Positions 32,122-40,031 of a stretch of DNA of 64,000 nucleotides are shown piece after piece. Under the pieces are notes generated by a model. That model saw nothing but the letters and a program-made list of their open reading frames with translations. It was not told the origin of the DNA and did no database searches. The translations under genes and the position numbers were made by a program. This stretch comes from Streptomyces violascens (GTDB lineage: Bacteria > Actinomycetota > Actinomycetes > Streptomycetales > Streptomycetaceae), in assembly GCF_014649955.1 (NCBI RefSeq), contig NZ_BMUA01000019.1, positions 83,185 through 147,184 on the forward strand, read 5' to 3'. Positions within the stretch are counted from its first letter, which is position 1. Each line of letters opens with the position of its first letter.

Positions 32122-33420
32122 TCACCGCGCCGGTGCGGGGGTCGTGACCGTCTGGCGACCGCTCGTCCCCGCCGTCGGCCTCCGGTGGAGCAGGCCGACC
32201 GTGACCGCAGCCGCCGCGGACACCGCTCCGCCCAGGACCAGTGCGGCCCGGGGACCGGCGACGTGGGCCAGCCAGCCGATGCACGGAGCGACCAGGGGCG
32301 TCGTGCCGAGGGAGGCCAGCATGTACAGGCTCATCACCCGGCCCCGTATGTCGTCGCCGACGCCGAGCTGGAGCCGGGCCTTGGCGGCCGTCAGGAACAC
32401 CAGGAGCGCCGTGCCCGTAGGAATGAGCATCAGCAGGAAGCTGAGCTGACTGGGCATCAGGCCGCTTGCCACTTCCAGGACGCCGAAGACGGCCGCCGCG
32501 GCCGCCATGTGGCCGCCGCTGGGCCGCTGGTAGCGGATGGCGAGCAGGGAGCCGAGCACGGATCCCGCGGCGAGTGCCGCGTTGCCGAGCCCGAAGGTGG
32601 CGGCCGGTGCCCGGTAGACGTGGGTGGCCATGAGGGCGGTGGTGATCTGGAAGTTCATGCCGAACGCGGCGACGACCGCGACGAGAACCAGCGTCCGCGC
32701 GAGATCGGGGTGCTCGCCCACGTAACGCAGCCCCGCCCGCACCTGACCGGCCGCGCGTGTGGTGGGCGGGGCCCGGTTCAGGGACCGGGGGTCCATGCGG
32801 AGCAGGCAGACGATCACTGCCAGGTAGGACAGCGCGTTGCCCACGAAGGCGGGTGCCGGGCCGAACAGCACGATGAGCGGGCCGGCCAGCGCGGGGCCCG
32901 CCATGCGGGCGAGGTTGAGGACGGCACTGTTGAAGGCCAGGGCGCTGACCAGCTGGCCGGGGCCGACGGATTCCGCGATGAACGCCTGAAGGGCGGGCTT
33001 CTCGACGACCATGGTCAGCCCGAACGCCAGGGCCAGGACGTAGAGGCCGCCCAGGCTGACCTTGCCCGTCACCACCAGGACGGCGGGAGCCAGCGCGATC
33101 ACGCCCATCACCGCCTGGGTGGCCGTCAAGGTCCGCCGTCGCGAATACCGGTCCACGAGGACGCCGCCGTACGGGCCGAGAACCAGCAACGGCAGGAACT
33201 GCAGGGCCGTGGTGATGCCGAGGACGGTCCCGTTCCCGTGCGACAACTCCAGGGCCAGCCAGTCCTGGGCCACCTTCTGCATCCACGTTCCGGTGTTGGA
33301 GGCGGTCTGGCCCAGGGCGAGGAGCCGGAAGTTGGGGCTCTTCAGCAGGGGCCAGCGCCGCGACGGACGGGGCGGCAGGGGCAGGGTCCATCTCCTGGCC
33401 GGCGGGGAGTCGGTGTTCAC
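32122..33420 (-). CDS. MFS transporter coupled to the ATP-grasp gene
   Basis: 432 residues, about 12 membrane helices, of the enterobactin-exporter/MFS_3-like type: FRLLALGQTASNTGTWMQKV at the first helix, GPYGGVLVDRYSRRRTLTAT as motif A. The GTG start overlaps the TGA of the ATP-grasp gene (GTGA), with AAGGAG ten bases upstream, so translation is coupled. Members export siderophores, peptides or antibiotics; the pairing suggests export of the ligase product (inference). Confidence 0.9.
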   Translation of the reverse strand: MNTDSPPARRWTLPLPPRPSRRWPLLKSPNFRLLALGQTASNTGTWMQKVAQDWLALELSHGNGTVLGITTALQFLPLLVLGPYGGVLVDRYSRRRTLTATQAVMGVIALAPAVLVVTGKVSLGGLYVLALAFGLTMVVEKPALQAFIAESVGPGQLVSALAFNSAVLNLARMAGPALAGPLIVLFGPAPAFVGNALSYLAVIVCLLRMDPRSLNRAPPTTRAAGQVRAGLRYVGEHPDLARTLVLVAVVAAFGMNFQITTALMATHVYRAPAATFGLGNAALAAGSVLGSLLAIRYQRPSGGHMAAAAAVFGVLEVASGLMPSQLSFLLMLIPTGTALLVFLTAAKARLQLGVGDDIRGRVMSLYMLASLGTTPLVAPCIGWLAHVAGPRAALVLGGAVSAAAAVTVGLLHRRPTAGTSGRQTVTTPAPAR

Positions 33421-34382
33421 CAGACGGCAGGCTCCTTCTGGGCTGCCGCGTCGAGGCGGGTCCGGCAGGCCGACACGATCGCGGGGGTGACGCCCGGCAT
33501 CCAGGCCCGCCAGCCGACGTTGGCATTGACCTCGCACAGGGTGAAGCCACCGCCCGGAGTGAAGAGCAGATCGACCCCGGCCACGCGCAGGCCCAGAGCC
33601 TCCGCGGCCCGCACCGCGAGGTCCTCGCCCTGCGGATAGAGACCCGTGCACACTCTCCCGGTCCCGCCCAGCGCCAGGTTGGACCGGAACTCCCCCTCCG
33701 GCGCGGTACGGACCTGTGCCGCCACCGCCTGCCCGTCGACCACGATCACGCGCAGGTCGCGCCCGCACGAGTACTCCAGGTACTCCTGGAACAGGTACGG
33801 GCCGTCCTGGCTGAGGCTGCCCTGAATGCCTTGGAGCATCGCCTTGTGGGGAGCGAGGAACACCTGTTCGCCGCGGTGGCCCTGTACCGCCTTCACGACG
33901 CAGGGCTGCGGAGCCCCCGCGTGGATCGCATCCGCCAGCGGCGCATCGGCGTGCGTCCAGGTGTCGGGCACCGGAAGACCCGCCAACGCGAGCTGTTGCA
34001 GGTGCCAGAACTTGTTCAGACACGCCAGCACCGCATCGACCGGGTTCAGCAGAACGGTTTCCATCGCCTCCAGGTGCCGCAGCAGCGTGATCTCACGGTC
34101 CGTGCGCACCGCGGGAGTCCACACCCGCGCATACGCGAGCTTCGGCGGGGCCAGTTCACACCCGTCCAGGTCGAACAGCGCCAGTCGCCCGCCCCGCACG
34201 GCCATGAGGAGATCCTTGCTGCACACCACGGCACAGCGGTCACCGAACTCCGCGGAGAACGCCTCCGCGAGACGGCCCGTCAGTTCCCGCCCCCGGAGAC
34301 CCGCCCCCAGTACGAACCAGAATTCGGCCGCACGGCCCCCCAGACACCCAGCACCGGTCGACTCGTCATCCGCCACGGACAC
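33417..34382 (-). CDS. RimK/LysX-like ATP-grasp ligase
   Basis: About 321 residues. N-terminal pre-ATP-grasp domain (to about 115), then the ATP-grasp fold: KFWHLQQLALAGLPVPDTW, the nucleotide-contacting Lys in CVVKAVQGHRGEQVFLAP, FQEYLEY, GRDLRVIVVDGQAVAAQVR, FRSNLALGGTGR, and the metal-binding end AGVDLLFTPGGGFTLCEVNANVGW with E-x-N-x-N. Such enzymes join a carboxylate (activated as acyl phosphate) to an amine: RimK, LysX, and graspetide or small-peptide ligases. Start chosen at GTG 34382 (GAGGGG upstream); GTG 34400 is an alternative. Coupled to an exporter; embedded between the duplicated membrane genes. Confidence 0.85.
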   Translation of the reverse strand: MSVADDESTGAGCLGGRAAEFWFVLGAGLRGRELTGRLAEAFSAEFGDRCAVVCSKDLLMAVRGGRLALFDLDGCELAPPKLAYARVWTPAVRTDREITLLRHLEAMETVLLNPVDAVLACLNKFWHLQQLALAGLPVPDTWTHADAPLADAIHAGAPQPCVVKAVQGHRGEQVFLAPHKAMLQGIQGSLSQDGPYLFQEYLEYSCGRDLRVIVVDGQAVAAQVRTAPEGEFRSNLALGGTGRVCTGLYPQGEDLAVRAAEALGLRVAGVDLLFTPGGGFTLCEVNANVGWRAWMPGVTPAIVSACRTRLDAAAQKEPAVW

Positions 34383-34416
34383 ACAACTCCCCTCACCCAC
34401 CAGGTACGCGGACTCA

Positions 34417-34542
34417 GTCCGGGCCGCTGTGGCGCGGCGGGGGCTGCCTCAGTGCCCTTCGTACGCGGCGCTCGGGCCCGGAGAGGGCGGATCTCTCCGA
34501 TCCGCTTACCGCACCGAACGTACACACTGATGGGCACTTCAT
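34417..34542 (-). CDS. possible small ORF upstream of the ATP-grasp gene
   Basis: 41 codons starting MKCPSVCTFGAVSGSERSAL and ending QPPPRHSGPD, 34 bp before the ligase start; GGGAG is 12 bases before the ATG. Codon third-position GC is only moderate, so coding is doubtful. Reported because a substrate peptide could be encoded just upstream of such a ligase. It lacks the acidic/Ser-Thr repeat core of typical graspetides. Confidence 0.2.
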
Positions 34543-34652
34543 GGCGTTAATAACTCCCGCTTTGCGGCATATGGGTGAGTGCCCGAGGTGTCCGTCGGCG
34601 CGCAGAGGGTCTCGGGACGCAGGCGTCGGTCACCACCCTCTGCCCCGGCTCC

Positions 34653-34668
34653 CAGGACATTTGTCCTG
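34653..34668. promoter_or_regulatory. palindromic operator candidate, copy 2
   Basis: The same CAGGACA-TT-TGTCCTG inverted repeat as copy 1, again 106 bp before the start codon. Confidence 0.6.
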
Positions 34669-34773
34669 CGGCAGTCGGGATTCTTCGCTCTGCCGCGGGA
34701 CCCCTCCCCGACGGGAGTATCAGTGGTGTCGGCAAGGGGCCGGCGGGCACTGCGAAGTCGTGAGGGGAACGCC

Positions 34774-35265
34774 ATGAGCGCGACGGTTGTGATGGAGACT
34801 CAGACTCCGGTTCGGGTTCAGGTCGACGCCGAGGTCGAGGCCCAGGGGCCCGCCATCGAGGGTGTTGTGCTCAAGGGGCTGCCGAACTGGTACTTCCCGC
34901 TGGTGGGTCTCTTCGCCGGGATCTTCGACATCGCCCGTGCTTACCCGGTGCTTTACGCGCTGATCCCGGTGGTGGCGATCGTGCAGATCGTGCTCGCGTT
35001 CACGGTCCTCAAGGCCCGGATCCGGTACATGAAGTCGCTGTGGAAGAACAAGCGGACCCGGTTCCTGGCGCTTGGTCTGCTGGCCGTCCGGTTCGTCATC
35101 CGGTACGGGCTGGGTGTCGCCGGTCTGGCGCTGGGTGCGGCTGCCGGTCAGCTGACGCTGGGCATCGTGATGGCGGTCATCGGTACGGCGATGGCCTGGG
35201 GCGACCAGTGGCTCATCCTGCGCACCCTCAAGCACACCCAGGCCGCCCAGCTCAAGACCGCCTGA
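34774..35265 (+). CDS. duplicated membrane protein B
   Basis: 163 residues; nearly identical to protein A through the membrane region. Differences cluster in the N-terminal segment (PVRVQVDAEVEAQGPAIEG against PAPVQVGAETEVQGAGAEG) and in the shorter C-terminal tail (TQAAQLKTA). Same start codon context. Retention of both promoter and membrane core with drift in the tails suggests gene conversion or recent duplication plus constraint on the core. Function unknown. Its 3' end converges with the small zinc-ribbon-like gene 14 bp away. Confidence 0.9.
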   Translation: MSATVVMETQTPVRVQVDAEVEAQGPAIEGVVLKGLPNWYFPLVGLFAGIFDIARAYPVLYALIPVVAIVQIVLAFTVLKARIRYMKSLWKNKRTRFLALGLLAVRFVIRYGLGVAGLALGAAAGQLTLGIVMAVIGTAMAWGDQWLILRTLKHTQAAQLKTA

Positions 35266-35279
35266 CCCGTCTGGGCCCG

Positions 35280-35507
35280 CTACTTCCCCGGCGCCAGGAT
35301 CCCCCGGTTCTCCAGGAAGGCGAGGACATGTCCGCAGTCGACGCAGGCCACGCTCGTCAGGTAGCTCTTGCTGGCGAACATCTTGTCCGGCCGGAAGAAC
35401 CTGGCCGAGAGGAGCGCGGCGCCCGTCTGCAGCGTGACGGACTCCAATTTCCCGTCGCACAGCGGGCAGGACTCCGGTGGTACGGAGGGCAGTTGCGGTA
35501 TCGCCAT
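35280..35507 (-). CDS. small two-CxxC zinc-ribbon-like protein
   Basis: 75 residues. Two knuckles, CPLC near residue 14 and CVDC near 55, could bind one zinc ion; the segment between includes SARFFRPDKMFASKSYLTSV. The pattern resembles small zinc-ribbon proteins of unknown role in Streptomyces. Start ATG at 35507 with AGGATCGG upstream. 27 bp downstream of the four-repeat DUF397 gene on the same strand, so possibly the last gene of that operon. Confidence 0.8.
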   Translation of the reverse strand: MAIPQLPSVPPESCPLCDGKLESVTLQTGAALLSARFFRPDKMFASKSYLTSVACVDCGHVLAFLENRGILAPGK

Positions 35508-35534
35508 GGCGCCGATCCTATGCAGCCGCCCCGC

Positions 35535-35924
35535 TCAGGACGCCTTGACCTCCCAGACGAACCGCGTCCACGCGTCGACGCCCACCACGAGTACTGGCCC
35601 GCTCGGGTTCTTGCTGTCCCGCACCGGGACGACGCGTTCGTAGCCATCGGCCACCTCGACGCAGTCGCCCCCTTCGGCATTGCTGTACGACGATTTACGC
35701 CATGCTCGGTCGGCTACCTCAAGGCAGCTCCCGCCCTCAGCGTTGCTGTGCGAGGACTTACGCCATGCTCCGTCGGCTACCTCGACGCAGTCCCCGCCCT
35801 CTTCGTTGCTGTACGAAGACCTGCGCCACACCCCCTCAGCCAACTCCACGCAGTTACCGTTGTCAGCATTGCTGTAGGACGACTTGCGCCAGCGGGCGTC
35901 GGCCAGAGTGCGCGTTATTTTCAT
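35535..35924 (-). CDS. DUF397 protein with four tandem repeats
   Basis: 129 residues with four consecutive units of 22-24 residues: WRKSSYSNADNGNCVELAEG, WRRSSYSNEEGGDCVEVADG, WRKSSHSNAEGGSCLEVADR, WRKSSYSNAEGGDCVEVADG; then the usual VPVRDSKNPSGP and a terminal WTRFVWEV strand. Most family members have one or two. Each unit has one conserved Cys. The DNA units are similar enough for expansion or contraction by recombination. The ATG overlaps the TGA of the XRE regulator gene (ATGA), so the pair is translationally coupled, the usual arrangement. Confidence 0.93.
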   Translation of the reverse strand: MKITRTLADARWRKSSYSNADNGNCVELAEGVWRRSSYSNEEGGDCVEVADGAWRKSSHSNAEGGSCLEVADRAWRKSSYSNAEGGDCVEVADGYERVVPVRDSKNPSGPVLVVGVDAWTRFVWEVKAS

Positions 35925-36748
35925 GCTGCGTAGTCCTCCATCACCGCCCGGATCATTTGAAGGGATGCCTTCGGCGGCAGAGCGGCGGCCCTGCCCAAAT
36001 CGTAGGTCTTCACATACCTCGCTACTAGGGCGGGACTGTCCAACAGCTGTCCTGAGTAAGCCGATTCGGTGTACACGACGGGCGGCGCGTCAGCGAAGGA
36101 CATCACCCTGAACGCCCCGTCCATCAGCGGATGCGCCCCCGCCGACAGCGGAATCACCTGCACCAGCACACGATGGTGCTCGATCAGCTCGACCATGTGG
36201 GCCAGTTGGGCTCGCATCACCTCCGAACCGCCAACGGCGGCCCGCAGCACCACCTCATGGACGATGAACCACACCTCCGGTGACTCCGGGCCGTTCAGCA
36301 ACTGGGCCCGTTCCTGTCGCGTGCTGACGCTCTTCTCGATGGACTCGTCGCTCGTGAACGGCCGGGACGCCCGGATCAGGGCGCGGGTGTACTCGGGCGT
36401 CTGAAGCAACCCCGGCACGATCATCGGCGCGTACTCGCAGATCGCGGAAGCCATCGCCTCAAGCTCCGCCGCCAAGCGGAAGTACTCCGCATGCTGCGAG
36501 GCCTGCTCCATCGCCTCGCACATGCGGGTCAGAATCCCGTCCGTGTGCAGGGCCGCGTCCAGCAGCTTGGCCATTTCCTTCGTCGGGCGGCGGGTCGCCG
36601 ACTCCATCAGCCCGATGTACGCCCCGGAGCAGAAGACCAGCGCGCCCAGCTCCTCCTGGGAGAGCCCCGCCTCCTCGCGTTTGCGGCGGAGCTCGGTGCC
36701 GTAGAAGGCGCGGGGTGAGTCCCACGGGTTGAGGTCCTTGGGCCGCAC
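35921..36748 (-). CDS. XRE-family regulator with DUF5753 domain
   Basis: 275 residues. N-terminal HTH (ELRRKREEAGLSQEELGALV and SGAYIGLMESATRRPTKEMA), then DUF5753 (ICEYAPMIVPGLLQTPEYTR ... RQERAQLL ... EVVLRAAVGG ... VQVIPLSAGAHPLMDGAF). Such proteins pair with small DUF397 partners, control development or antibiotics in some streptomycetes (BldB/AbaA-like loci) and are otherwise uncharacterised. I prefer GTG 36748 (GGGGAG nine bases upstream) to GTG 36805, which lacks a ribosome site. Confidence 0.92.
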   Translation of the reverse strand: MRPKDLNPWDSPRAFYGTELRRKREEAGLSQEELGALVFCSGAYIGLMESATRRPTKEMAKLLDAALHTDGILTRMCEAMEQASQHAEYFRLAAELEAMASAICEYAPMIVPGLLQTPEYTRALIRASRPFTSDESIEKSVSTRQERAQLLNGPESPEVWFIVHEVVLRAAVGGSEVMRAQLAHMVELIEHHRVLVQVIPLSAGAHPLMDGAFRVMSFADAPPVVYTESAYSGQLLDSPALVARYVKTYDLGRAAALPPKASLQMIRAVMEDYAA

Positions 36749-36918
36749 GATAGTCAACTCCCCTGTCTGATCGCCCTGTTGGCGGGACCCGGCATTCGAC
36801 CCCACGAGGGTAGCTGCGCAGGGTCACCCCGCGTACACGGAACGTGAAATCACCCGTACGGCCCCAGCCGGTGCGGCAAACCATTAGATATGCGGGATTA
36901 CGGCTACTTTCCTCAGTT

Positions 36919-38850
36919 ATGGGAGTTTCGAGTTCCGCGAAGCGGATGCTGGTCGGGCGGCCGCTGGACACCAGCCGGCTCGGTGAGACGCTGCTGCCCA
37001 AGCGGCTCGCGCTGCCGATCTTCTGTAGCGACCCGCTCTCCTCGGTCGCCTACGCCACCGAGGAGATCCTGCTGATCCTCGCGCTCGGCGGAGCCGCCCT
37101 GCTGCACCTCACCTGGTACGCGGCGGCGGCCATCATCTTCCTGCTGGTGGTCGTGGTGGCCTCGTACCGGCAGACTTGTTACGCCTATCCGGGGGGCGGC
37201 GGCGCGTACATCGTCAGTGCCGAGAACCTCGGGCCCACCGCCGCGCTCACCGCGGCCAGCGCGCTGCTCGTCGACTACGTACTGACGGTCGCGGTCTCCG
37301 TCGTGTCCGGCGTCGCCGCCATCACATCGGCCGTCCCCTCGCTCGCCGATCACCAAGTCGCCCTGTCCGTCACGTTCGTGGTGATCCTGACCGTCATGAA
37401 CCTGCGAGGGGTGAGGGAGTCGGGGAGGGTGTTCGCCATCCCCACCTACGGCTTCGTGCTCGTGATCTACGTGATGTTCGCGTTCGCCGCCGTGCGGCTC
37501 GCGACCGGCGCGACCATCCGCGCCGAGTCCGCCCACCTGCCCATCCAGGCGGCCGGAACGTACGCCGGGATCGCCGTCGTGCTGCTCGCCATGCGCGCCT
37601 TCGCCTCCGGGTGTACGGCCCTGACGGGCGTGGAGGCGATCAGCAACGGCGTGCCCGCGTTCCAGAAGCCGAAGAGCCGCAACGCCGCCAACACCCTTGC
37701 CGCGATGGGCCTGTTGTCGGTCACCATGTTCGCCGGGATCACCGCGCTCGCCATGGTCTACCAGGTCCATGTGGCCGCCGATCCAACCGAGTTGGGGCTG
37801 CCCGCCGGTACCGCGATGTCCACCGCGCTCGCGCAGATCGCGCGGGCCACGTTCGGGCACGTGGACATCATGTTCTATCTGGTGCAGGCCTTCACCGCGG
37901 GCGTGCTCGTCCTCGCCGCGAACACCGCGTTCAACGGGTTCCCGATGCTCGCCTCGATCCTGGCCCGCGACCGGTACGCGCCGCGCCAGCTCTACAACCG
38001 GGGCGACCGGCTCGTCTATTCCAACGGTGTCGTGCTGCTCGCGCTGGCCGCGATCGCGCTGATCGTGGCGTTCGACGCCGAGCTGACGCGGCTGATCCAG
38101 CTGTACATCATCGGCGTCTTCGTCTCGTTCACGCTGTCGCAGGCCGGCATGGTCAAGCACTGGCGCAAGGAGCTCGCGACCCCGGCGGGCCGGGAGAACC
38201 GGCGGCACATCCACCGCTCGCTCGCCATCAACTCGGTCGGCGCGACCATGACCGCGATCGTCCTCGTCATCGTGCTGATCACCAAGTTCACGCACGGTGC
38301 CTGGCTGGTGATCATCGCGATGCCGCTCCTGTTCGTCGGGATGAAGGGCGTACGACGGCACTACGACCAGGTGGCGAGGGAGGTGGCCGTCGAGCCGGAC
38401 GCCAAGCCGCGCAGGCCGTCCCGCCACCACGCGTTCGTCCTCGTATCCAGCGTGCACGCGCCCACCCTGAAGGCGATCGGCTTCGCCCAGGCGCTGCGGC
38501 CCGACACCCTGACCGCGCTCACGGCCGCCGCCGACGAGGACGCGGTCAAGCTGCGCGACATGTGGGCCACGCACGACCTGGGCGTACCGCTGAAGATCAT
38601 CCAGTCGCCGTACCGGGAGGTCGTCGGCCCGGTCCTCGCGCATGTGAAGGAGACGGCGGACTCGGATCCGAGCGCGATGGTGTCGGTGGTCATCCCCGAG
38701 TACATCGTGGGCCACTGGTGGGAGCAGCCGCTGCACAACCAGAACGCGCTGCGCCTGAAGGCGCGGCTGCTGTTCATGTCGGGGGTGACGGTCATCGACG
38801 TGCCGTATCGCCTGCAGTCCGCGCGGAAGGACGAGCCGGTCAAGCAGTGA
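36919..38850 (+). CDS. KimA-like APC-superfamily potassium/amino-acid permease
   Basis: 643 residues: about 12 membrane helices (to about 500) and a cytoplasmic C-terminal domain of about 130 residues. Blocks closely resembling Bacillus KimA (YdaO), a high-affinity K+ importer: LPIFCSDPLSSVAYATEEIL, SYRQTCYAYPGGGGAYIVSA, LLVDYVLTVAVSVVSGVAAI, SGCTALTGVEAISNGVPAF, and LAANTAFNGFPMLASILARD. K+ import is therefore a good hypothesis, with amino-acid transport as the alternative. In Bacillus such proteins are inhibited by c-di-AMP; no c-di-AMP riboswitch fits in the 170-bp upstream gap. The ATG lacks a Shine-Dalgarno; a start at codon 9 is possible. Followed by a hairpin. Confidence 0.88.
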   Translation: MGVSSSAKRMLVGRPLDTSRLGETLLPKRLALPIFCSDPLSSVAYATEEILLILALGGAALLHLTWYAAAAIIFLLVVVVASYRQTCYAYPGGGGAYIVSAENLGPTAALTAASALLVDYVLTVAVSVVSGVAAITSAVPSLADHQVALSVTFVVILTVMNLRGVRESGRVFAIPTYGFVLVIYVMFAFAAVRLATGATIRAESAHLPIQAAGTYAGIAVVLLAMRAFASGCTALTGVEAISNGVPAFQKPKSRNAANTLAAMGLLSVTMFAGITALAMVYQVHVAADPTELGLPAGTAMSTALAQIARATFGHVDIMFYLVQAFTAGVLVLAANTAFNGFPMLASILARDRYAPRQLYNRGDRLVYSNGVVLLALAAIALIVAFDAELTRLIQLYIIGVFVSFTLSQAGMVKHWRKELATPAGRENRRHIHRSLAINSVGATMTAIVLVIVLITKFTHGAWLVIIAMPLLFVGMKGVRRHYDQVAREVAVEPDAKPRRPSRHHAFVLVSSVHAPTLKAIGFAQALRPDTLTALTAAADEDAVKLRDMWATHDLGVPLKIIQSPYREVVGPVLAHVKETADSDPSAMVSVVIPEYIVGHWWEQPLHNQNALRLKARLLFMSGVTVIDVPYRLQSARKDEPVKQ

Positions 38851-38858
38851 CGCCGTAG

Positions 38859-38881
38859 GGCTCCCGTAGTACTCGGGAGCC
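38859..38881. terminator. terminator of the permease gene
   Basis: GGCTCCCG / CGGGAGCC 8-bp stem with a 7-nt loop, 9 bp past the stop; a second CTCGGGAGCCACCC copy follows at about 38894. Confidence 0.65.
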
Positions 38882-39014
38882 ACCCCCTAGCTCTCGGGAG
38901 CCACCCGCGAAGTGGGCTCTCCAGCGCGACGCCGACGACATCGGCCGCTTCGTAACTTCCTTGTCGACAGCAGTACTTCACCGGTACTCGATCGGCACGG
39001 AAGGTTCCTCCCCC

Positions 39015-40031
39015 ATGGCGTCGTCCCCGCACGGCCAGCAACCACACGGCAGGCATCCGCGCACGGGGAGGCTCCCCATCGGCCGGTTGCGCCGCACCCT
39101 GATCGCGCTGCTCGTCGCCGCGTCGGTGGCTGTGCCACTGTCGGGCGCGGCCCGGCCGGCAGCTGTGCCCGCCCCCGCTCCGGCCGCCCTCGGCCCGCTC
39201 ACGGTGGCCGGTCTCGACGGCCGGTACGCGGCCAACCGCGGCAACATCCTGGCCGCCGAGAAGATGGCCGACGACTACGGAAACCGGCGCAGGGCGCGGG
39301 CGCTTGGCGCGATGGCGGAGCCGGGCCGGAACTTCCTCTCCTTCGACGGGCGCGACGGCGGACGCACCGCCGAGGTGTTCGGCGACCTGCCCCACGCGGA
39401 GCGCATCGCAGTGCTGGTCCCGGGCTCGGACACCAGCCTCGACCAGTACGGGCGGCTGAGGAACGGCGCGCTGGCCCTGTCGCGGCAGCTCGGCCCGCGC
39501 GCGGCCGTCATCGCCTGGATGGGGTACGAGACCCCGGCCACGGCGAGCCCCGAGATCCTCACGCCGGGCCGGGCGGATGACGCGACACCCGAACTGACGT
39601 CATTTGTCGGTGAGTTGAGGTCCACCTGGCCCGCCGCGCGCATCTCACTCCTCTGCCACTCCTACGGCTCGGTGGTCTGCGCGAAGGCGGCGTCCCGCGT
39701 CGACGTCGCCGACATCGTCCTGTACGGGAGCCCGGGTACAAGCTTCGACACGGCGGCCGCGCTGCGCACCCGCGCCACGGTGTGGGCGGGCCGGGGCGGT
39801 GCCGACTGGATCTCCGACGTGCCGCACGCCAGTCTCCAACTTCCCTTCCTGACCCTCGGGTTCGGGACCGACCCCGTGTCCCGCCACTTCGGCGCCCACC
39901 TCTTCGACGCGGGGCCCGGCGGTCACAGCGACTACCTGGCGCCCGGCTCCGTACCGCTGAAGAACATCGCCCGGATCGTGAACGGACAGCTTCCGATCGG
40001 ACCGACACCGCTGGGGGGTCGTCGTGCGTGA
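39015..40031 (+). CDS. secreted or anchored alpha/beta hydrolase (DUF1023-like)
   Basis: 338 residues. Membrane/signal segment about 27-50 (LRRTLIALLVAASVAVPLSG) behind a His/Gly-rich cytoplasmic N-terminus. The hydrolase domain has LVPGSDTSLDQYGRL near the first strand, the nucleophile elbow LLCHSYGSVV (H-S-Y-G-S) and a late His in GGHSDYLAP, matching the actinobacterial DUF1023 alpha/beta hydrolases. Probably acts on extracellular esters. The ATG at 39015 has GGAAGG nine bases upstream. Overlaps the acyltransferase gene by 8 bp, first gene of a four-gene overlapping operon. Confidence 0.88.
   Translation: MASSPHGQQPHGRHPRTGRLPIGRLRRTLIALLVAASVAVPLSGAARPAAVPAPAPAALGPLTVAGLDGRYAANRGNILAAEKMADDYGNRRRARALGAMAEPGRNFLSFDGRDGGRTAEVFGDLPHAERIAVLVPGSDTSLDQYGRLRNGALALSRQLGPRAAVIAWMGYETPATASPEILTPGRADDATPELTSFVGELRSTWPAARISLLCHSYGSVVCAKAASRVDVADIVLYGSPGTSFDTAAALRTRATVWAGRGGADWISDVPHASLQLPFLTLGFGTDPVSRHFGAHLFDAGPGGHSDYLAPGSVPLKNIARIVNGQLPIGPTPLGGRRA

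Larger units (their letters stand above)
34646..35265. repeat. duplicated promoter-plus-gene segment, copy 2
   Basis: Direct repeat of 31375-32021, with few substitutions in the promoter part (for example CACTCGGG vs CAGTCGGG, AATGCC vs AACGCC) and in the coding region. Confidence 0.9.

Noticed and set aside
34280..34537. 85-codon ORF overlapping the ATP-grasp start as a precursor peptide
   Set aside because: Arg/Pro-rich frame shadow inside the ligase 5' end with no ribosome site or recognisable core motif.
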